Below are positions 24,869 through 29,213 of a stretch of DNA of 29,213 bases, one piece after another (the stretch's first letter is position 1; every line of letters starts with the position of its first letter). The notes under the pieces were generated by a model. It worked only from the letters and a program-made list of their open reading frames with translations. It had not been told where the DNA came from and ran no database searches. This DNA comes from SZUA-521 sp041738285 (GTDB lineage: Bacteria; Pseudomonadota; Gammaproteobacteria; Pseudomonadales; Azotimanducaceae): contig JBGSQB010000231.1 of NCBI GenBank assembly GCA_041738285.1, positions 1-29,213 on the forward strand. The letters are read 5' to 3'. The position numbers were made by a program, and so were the translations under genes.

Positions 24869-25758
24869 CTGGAAGACTCCCTCAACACCATTGTCAACAT
24901 TGCATCCAGCGGCGTCAGGCCGATGCCCAGCACCCGTGCCGCGTGTTCGGCCTCGATATCGTCGTCGTGGTCGAGCACTTCGAGCATCGCTCGGGTCACC
25001 GGTGGATTCGCGCTGACCCGCTCGAGCAGCCATGCCGCCATCATGCCGATTTTCAGCGGCAGCGAGACGATCTGCGGGCGTGTGCCCAAGACCTTGGCAG
25101 CGCGCAAGGTGAGTTGCGCGCGCGTGAGCGACTCCGGGCCCGCGATCGCAAGCGTGCCCGACGGTAGATCCGGATTGAATGTCGCGAGAATGCCGTCGAT
25201 CACGTCGCCGGCATAGATCGGCTGCTCCCGGCTTTCGGCACGCAGCAGAAAGCACCGCTTCTTGCGCGCTCGCGCGGCCAACGCACGGCTGGCAAAGTCC
25301 GACTCACCGAGCACCATGGGCACCTGCAGCACGATCGTCCGGGTGCCGGACGCGAGCAGGATCTCCTCGCCGCGCCCTTTGGATGCAAGACACGCATTCG
25401 CGGCTCGTCCATGTGAGCCGAGGATGCTGAGATAAACGATCTGCTGCAGGCCACTGGCACGCGTCGCCGCAGCGAGCGCGGTGCAGGTGGCTTCGTGGGC
25501 ATCGACGTACCGGTTCGTGCGCGTCTCTTTGAGAATGCCGACCAGATGAATGACCGCGCTGCACCCCTCGACCGCGCGCTGCATGGCGGTCGCGTCGGTG
25601 TAGTCGACGATCGCGGTGTCGGTTCCTGGATGGCCGGCGGCAATCACTTCGGCGGCAGCCGCCGAGCGGACCACTGCGCGGGCGTTCGGCAGACGCGACA
25701 ACAGGCGCCGACCGAGGTGGCCATTGGCGCCGGTGATGGCGATGCGTCCTTCGATCAT
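24865..25758 (-). CDS. Atypical SDR / NAD(P)H-binding epimerase-like protein
   Basis: This 297-residue protein starts with a Rossmann loop GANGHLG (10-16). AVIHLVGIL and IVYLSILGSHG follow in the order seen in NmrA/NDUFA9-type atypical SDRs, which bind NAD(P) and act as reductases, epimerases or structural proteins. The classical YxxxK pair is not clear; NACLASKGRGEEIL occupies that region with lysine but no tyrosine, so catalysis is uncertain. It is the first gene of the minus-strand string and is coupled by ATGA to DUF2855. Its promoter would have to lie in or near the inverted-repeat element at 25792-25913. Confidence 0.85.
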   Translation of the reverse strand: MIEGRIAITGANGHLGRRLLSRLPNARAVVRSAAAAEVIAAGHPGTDTAIVDYTDATAMQRAVEGCSAVIHLVGILKETRTNRYVDAHEATCTALAAATRASGLQQIVYLSILGSHGRAANACLASKGRGEEILLASGTRTIVLQVPMVLGESDFASRALAARARKKRCFLLRAESREQPIYAGDVIDGILATFNPDLPSGTLAIAGPESLTRAQLTLRAAKVLGTRPQIVSLPLKIGMMAAWLLERVSANPPVTRAMLEVLDHDDDIEAEHAARVLGIGLTPLDAMLTMVLRESSR

Positions 25759-25791
25759 GACACTCCAATTTCGGCTTCATTGTGGAAAGGC

Positions 25792-25913
25792 AGAAATGGG
25801 GGACAGTTGAGAAATGGGGGACAGTTGACCTAATTCGCGCTTCGTCGGTACGCGTAGGCCTCACAATCGAATTAGGTCAACTGTCCCCCATTTCTCAACT
25901 GTCCCCCATTTCT
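25792..25913. repeat. Perfect 46-bp inverted repeat built of 18-bp tandem units, locus C
   Basis: The left arm (25792-25837) is two exact copies of AGAAATGGGGGACAGTTG followed by ACCTAATTCG. The right arm (25868-25913) is its exact reverse complement. The spacer is 30 bases. A further partial unit (CCCCCATTTCT) follows to about 25924. It shares the GGGGACAGTT head with loci A and B. It lies in the divergent gap between the NAD(P)-binding gene and the CDP-alcohol phosphatidyltransferase gene. Confidence 0.9.
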
Positions 25914-25977
25914 CCCCCATTTCTCCAATTCCACAAACTTACCATGGACCCGCTGCCGGTCCGTGTAAGCTCGCCCC

Positions 25978-26529
25978 ATGACATCCACCCGCCTCGCCTG
26001 GCTGACGCCGGCGAACGTACTCACCGCACTGCGACTCGTGCTGGCGCCGGTCATCGCCTACGCCATCGTCGAGCAGCTGTACGCCTTCGGCGGCTGTCTG
26101 TTCGTGGTGGCGGTGATCACCGACCTCACCGACGGCCCGCTCGCCCGGCGCCGCAATGAAGCGAGCGCGAGTGGTGCGCTGTTCGACCACGCCGTGGATG
26201 CCACATTCGTCGCGATCGCCCTCGGCGCGCTCGCTTGGATGGCGATCCTCACGCCCTTGCTGCCGCTGCTCGTGGTCGCAGCATTCCTGCAATACACCCT
26301 CGACTCCCGCGCGCTCCAGGGGCGGCACCTGCGCGCCAGTCGAATCGGCCGCTACAACGGTATCGGCTATTTCGTGATGGTCGGTATTCCAGTGATTCGC
26401 GATGCGCTTGGTCTGACCTTTCCATCCGGCGACATCGTCACCCTGCTTGCTTGGCTGCTCGTGGTCACAACGCTGCTGTCGATGAGCGATCGCGCCATTG
26501 CGCTGATCAGTACTCGTCGTGACGCCTGA
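25978..26529 (+). CDS. CDP-alcohol phosphatidyltransferase family membrane enzyme
   Basis: This 183-residue inner-membrane protein has about five to six hydrophobic segments. It carries the complete family motif DGx2ARx8Gx3Dx3D: D49, D52, G53, A56, R57, G66, D70 and D74 (DLTDGPLARRR...GALFDHAVD). Enzymes of this family make phospholipids such as phosphatidylglycerophosphate by displacing CMP from a CDP-alcohol. Length fits PgsA-like proteins, but the acceptor cannot be assigned. The start is ATG 25978; upstream is the large inverted repeat. The 3' end overlaps the DUF899 gene on the other strand by 23 bp, an unusually deep convergent overlap. Confidence 0.88.
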   Translation: MTSTRLAWLTPANVLTALRLVLAPVIAYAIVEQLYAFGGCLFVVAVITDLTDGPLARRRNEASASGALFDHAVDATFVAIALGALAWMAILTPLLPLLVVAAFLQYTLDSRALQGRHLRASRIGRYNGIGYFVMVGIPVIRDALGLTFPSGDIVTLLAWLLVVTTLLSMSDRAIALISTRRDA

Positions 26530-27145
26530 CCCAGGCCTGGGGATAGGGTAGCGCGCCCTCGTCGCGTCCACTGGGAACCACATCGAGCAGGTGATACGCC
26601 GCGTTGAAGTGATCAAGGCCACGGGCATAAGTCGAGTAGGCGTGAAAGACGCGGCTGTCGCGCAGCGCGAAGACGCTGATGCCCGGCACCTCGGCGTCGT
26701 CGATGGTCACCTGGTAATCCGAATTGAACGTGCTGGCACCGCTGGACACCCAGCGGAAGTCCCACCCCATTCGCGCGCGGTAGGCATCGATCGTCTGCCA
26801 GGGCGCCCGTGACACCGCGGCGAAACTCACGTCACGCGCATTGAGGTGCGGGATCATCGGTGCGAAGCCATCGGCCCAGAACGAACAGTGCGGGCAACCT
26901 TGCGTCCAGTCCGCGTGAAACATGAAGTGCTGCACGACCAGCTGACTGCGACCAGCGAAGAGATCCGTCAGCGTCGCCTGTCCCTGTCCCGTATCGAACA
27001 CATACGGTTCATCGACCGCGACCCAAGGCAAGGCACGTGCTGCAGCAGTCAATGCGTCGCGTTGCCGATCGAACGCCTTCTCCTTCACCAGCAGCGCCGC
27101 CCGCGCCTGCTGCCACTGCGCCCGTGAAACGACATCGTGCTTCAT
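26507..27145 (-). CDS. DUF899 thioredoxin-like protein
   Basis: This 212-residue protein is of the DUF899 (AhpC/TSA-like) family. The conserved patches are DLFAGRSQLVVQHFMFHADW and GCPHCSFWADGF, with C84 and C87 in a CxxC arrangement. Later ones are VSRAPWQTIDAYRARMGW and STFNSDYQV. A thiol-based reductase or peroxidase role is plausible but not demonstrated for the family. The start ATG at 27145 overlaps the stop of the upstream membrane protein by one base (TGATG), so translation is probably coupled. The C-terminus overlaps the phosphatidyltransferase gene by 23 bp. Confidence 0.88.
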   Translation of the reverse strand: MKHDVVSRAQWQQARAALLVKEKAFDRQRDALTAAARALPWVAVDEPYVFDTGQGQATLTDLFAGRSQLVVQHFMFHADWTQGCPHCSFWADGFAPMIPHLNARDVSFAAVSRAPWQTIDAYRARMGWDFRWVSSGASTFNSDYQVTIDDAEVPGISVFALRDSRVFHAYSTYARGLDHFNAAYHLLDVVPSGRDEGALPYPQAWVRRHDEY

Positions 27146-28152
27146 CAGCCGCTCTCCGGTTTCACCTCACCAAACAGTTCCCGATTGGCGCGCGGCAGGA
27201 AGACGACGCCAATTGCCGCATTGAACAATACGAAGAACGTGTGCATGACCATGCTGAAGACCCCCACTTCCGGATAATCCGGAAACAGCACAGCCCACAA
27301 CGCCAGCGCACCCGCGTGGAACGGCAGCGGCAACGCGGCGGCAAGGAAGATGAGCGGCAACAGTGCGAACATCGACCCCACTTCCACCGGCACGTTGAAC
27401 AAGGCGAGCGCTACGGTGTAGACAAGTACGCCACCCAGCAGGTTCGGTGCCTTGAACAGCACGATCAGCGCATAGTGCATCGGCCGGGCTTCGCGAAACG
27501 CCCGCAGCAGAGGTTTATCCCTCAGATTGAATCCTTTGAAGATATAGCCACGGAAGTAGAGGATATGAATCGGCAGGTAGATGAGCGCGCCGATGAATAC
27601 CGATGGCAGGATCGTATCGAGCGGCAGTTGCGTCGAAGCCTTACTCACCAGGTCGGCGAAGAAGAACATACCGACAGCGGAGAAGAACAGCAGCTGATAG
27701 ATCTCCATCAGTCCCAGCAGAATCATGCTCGACAGTGTCTCCCAGCCAGCCACGCGATGGCGCTTCAGGAGATACAATGTCATCGCCCCCTTGCCGACCT
27801 GTTCGTTGACCAACGAAAGAATGTAGGCACTCGCGCGGATGGGCAGCACATCGGTGAGTTTCAGGCGCGGCGCGTTGAACCATCGCACCACCCGCCAGGT
27901 GACATGGGAGTCGACCAGGAAGAAGAACACCGAGTACGGCACCATGATCGCAAGCCACGCATACCAGTTGGCATTGGCGAAAAACTGCACGAGATAGGTC
28001 CATGCCGTGAGGCCGTCGCGCGCCGCCGCGACTTCGAGCCGCGAATAAACGAGATAGAAGCACCCCGCTGCCAGCACCCACGTGAGCGCGCGCCATACAT
28101 ACGAAAGTGCGCTCGTCGGCTTAGGGTCCATGGGCTGCGCAGCTTCTGACAT
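27145..28152 (-). CDS. Multi-pass membrane protein, possibly LPG-synthase-TM/flippase-like
   Basis: This 335-residue protein has about seven to eight hydrophobic segments, including YVWRALTWVLAAGCFYLVYS, SMILLGLMEIYQLLFFSAVG and MFALLPLIFLAAALPLPFHA. The pattern R-A-S-A-Y-I-L-S-L-V-N-E-Q-V-G-K-G and the late glycine/proline-rich helices recall lysylphosphatidylglycerol-synthase transmembrane regions, but I cannot assign it firmly. The start is secure: AGGAGGAG (28160-28167) stands seven bases before ATG 28152. It is coupled to DUF899. A lipid-related role would fit the phosphatidyltransferase nearby; this is inference. Confidence 0.75.
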   Translation of the reverse strand: MSEAAQPMDPKPTSALSYVWRALTWVLAAGCFYLVYSRLEVAAARDGLTAWTYLVQFFANANWYAWLAIMVPYSVFFFLVDSHVTWRVVRWFNAPRLKLTDVLPIRASAYILSLVNEQVGKGAMTLYLLKRHRVAGWETLSSMILLGLMEIYQLLFFSAVGMFFFADLVSKASTQLPLDTILPSVFIGALIYLPIHILYFRGYIFKGFNLRDKPLLRAFREARPMHYALIVLFKAPNLLGGVLVYTVALALFNVPVEVGSMFALLPLIFLAAALPLPFHAGALALWAVLFPDYPEVGVFSMVMHTFFVLFNAAIGVVFLPRANRELFGEVKPESG

Positions 28153-28255
28153 CGTTCATCTCCTCCTGCAGCGCACACTAACTTATTCAGCGGAGCCTTG
28201 CTGCCACATTGTTGCGCTGCGTAGACTCGCCCCTCACGCAGCACGGACGCCCCAC

Positions 28256-29155
28256 ATGGCCAGCCAGCAGATGAAAACGGTCGCCGCCGCGCTGAAGGCC
28301 GCGCGTGCACATACGAGTACCGAGGCAACCGTCGCTGAGCGCCGCGCGGCCATGGAGTCGATGCAGTCGGGTCTGCCGACGCCCACCGATGTCGCGGTCA
28401 ACGATGTCGATTGCAACGGGGTGAGCGGGCGTTGGATCCATGCCGACTCCGTCGATACCGACCGCGTCGTGCTCTATCTGCATGGCGGTGGCTATGCATT
28501 GGGTTCACTCAACACGCACCAGGAGTTGATGGCGCGCCTGTCGCGCGCATGCGGCGCCCGCGTGCTCGGCCTCGACTACCGACTCGCCCCCGAACACCCC
28601 TACCCCGCTGCCGTCAACGACGCCATCACCGGCTACGACTGGTTGCTCGATCAGGGCGTGCGTCCGGCGAATGTGATGATCGCAGGTGATTCTGCCGGCG
28701 GCGGTCTCACCCTGTCTCTACTGCTCGCGGCGCGCGATACCGGCAGGCCGCTGCCGGCCGGCGCAATCCTGTTCTCACCGTGGACCGACCTTACCGGCGC
28801 GGGTGCGAGCATCATCAGTCGCGCCGAGGTCGACCCGATGATCGATGGATCGGGACTGACGGCCATGGCCGCGCTGTACCACGGCACGACATCGGCGCGT
28901 GATCCGATGGTGTCACCGGTGTTCGCCGACCTCGACGGGTTGCCACCACTGCTCATTCAGGTCGGAGACGCCGAGATACTGCTGGATGATGCGACGCGCA
29001 TCGCGGCGAACGCGACGCTCGCAGGCGTTGCGCATGAACTGCAGATCTACGATGAAGCCTTCCATGTCTTTCAGGCATTCCCGCAACTGCCCGAGGCCGC
29101 CGAAGCGTTGGCCAAGGCAGGCACGTTCTTCTCCGCTCACGTCGGTGGTCGATGA
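28256..29155 (+). CDS. Alpha/beta hydrolase, hormone-sensitive lipase-type esterase
   Basis: This 299-residue cytoplasmic esterase has the oxyanion-hole motif LHGGGYALG, nucleophile S146 in GDSAGGG, D238 in GDAEILLDD and H270 in AFHVFQ. LDYRLAPEHPYPAA is a hallmark of the HSL (family IV) group, which hydrolyses short to medium acyl esters. The start is ATG 28256; a second ATG at 28271 is an alternative, and longer readings would enter the divergent membrane protein gene. Its stop overlaps the next ATG by four bases, so an exported protein is co-translated. No signal peptide is seen. Confidence 0.92.
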   Translation: MASQQMKTVAAALKAARAHTSTEATVAERRAAMESMQSGLPTPTDVAVNDVDCNGVSGRWIHADSVDTDRVVLYLHGGGYALGSLNTHQELMARLSRACGARVLGLDYRLAPEHPYPAAVNDAITGYDWLLDQGVRPANVMIAGDSAGGGLTLSLLLAARDTGRPLPAGAILFSPWTDLTGAGASIISRAEVDPMIDGSGLTAMAALYHGTTSARDPMVSPVFADLDGLPPLLIQVGDAEILLDDATRIAANATLAGVAHELQIYDEAFHVFQAFPQLPEAAEALAKAGTFFSAHVGGR

Positions 29156-29213
29156 AACTGCACGCGTTACTGATCGTGCTGTTGGCGCTCGCGAGCCCGG
29201 CGCTCGCAGCAGG
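29152..29213 (+). CDS. N-terminus of an exported protein, cut by the window edge
   Basis: ATG 29152 overlaps the esterase stop (ATGA). The 20 visible residues (MKLHALLIVLLALASPALAA) form a clean Sec signal peptide with an AxA-type cleavage site. The mature protein is outside the window, so no function can be given. It is probably in one operon with the esterase. Confidence 0.75.
   Translation, partial: MKLHALLIVLLALASPALAA

Noticed and set aside
25792..25913. Rho-independent terminator
   Set aside because: The arms are far longer than a terminator stem, have a 30-base spacer and no T tract, and lie between divergent gene starts.
27037..28149. 370-residue plus-strand open frame opposite the membrane protein gene
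   Set aside because: Glutamine/histidine/arginine-rich composition is typical of the antisense of a membrane protein. The minus strand has a strong ribosome site and hydrophobic segments.

Overview
The window is gene-dense, GC-rich (by eye above 60%) bacterial chromosome. It carries about 28 protein genes, no RNA genes, no insertion sequence and no CRISPR array. An outer-membrane copper receptor, two lipid A-type acyltransferases, a periplasmic AroQ-gamma chorismate mutase and a lipoprotein all point to a Gram-negative. Together with several acyl-CoA dehydrogenase, amidohydrolase and DUF families this suggests an environmental Gammaproteobacterium. That placement is inference and I cannot name a genus.

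Left part (1-10.3 kb): the N-terminus of a short-chain dehydrogenase faces a GTP cyclohydrolase II gene. A long minus-strand series follows: a secreted M61-like metallopeptidase, a membrane-anchored coiled-coil protein, a hybrid sensor kinase, an ACMSD-type amidohydrolase coupled to an aspartyl beta-hydroxylase-like protein, and two adjacent LpxL/HtrB-type acyltransferases.

Middle (10.4-18.9 kb): a lipoprotein gene of the DUF3604 family is interrupted by an in-frame amber codon. It is followed by an MFS transporter coupled to an LCAD-like acyl-CoA dehydrogenase. Divergent from these is a compact plus-strand cluster: a ferric-reductase-like b-type haem membrane protein, a tetrahaem c-type cytochrome and a secreted chorismate mutase. 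A second acyl-CoA dehydrogenase (ACAD10/11-like) comes next. It converges on a six-helix membrane protein of unknown function.

Right part (18.9-29.2 kb): an OprC/NosA-type copper receptor with both copper motifs intact has a plausible sigma70 promoter. A minus-strand gene string follows, made of an NAD(P)-binding protein, a DUF2855 protein, a carotenoid cleavage oxygenase, a TIGR02206-type membrane protein and a DUF385-type nitroreductase. Beyond it lie a CDP-alcohol phosphatidyltransferase, a DUF899 thioredoxin-like protein, a multi-pass membrane protein, an HSL-type esterase and the start of an exported protein.

The most distinctive non-coding signal is a family of dispersed inverted repeats whose arms begin GGGGAC(A/G)GTT. 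It occurs at 8347-8409, 12313-12467 and 25792-25913. At two loci the repeat supplies the stop codon of the neighbouring gene. At the third it forms a perfect 46-bp inverted repeat built from an 18-bp tandem unit, inside a divergent promoter region. Other points worth checking are the amber codon in the DUF3604 gene, an acyltransferase lacking the acidic residue of its HX4D/E motif, and the cytochrome b / cytochrome c / chorismate mutase cluster. There is no stretch above 300 bases without a gene.
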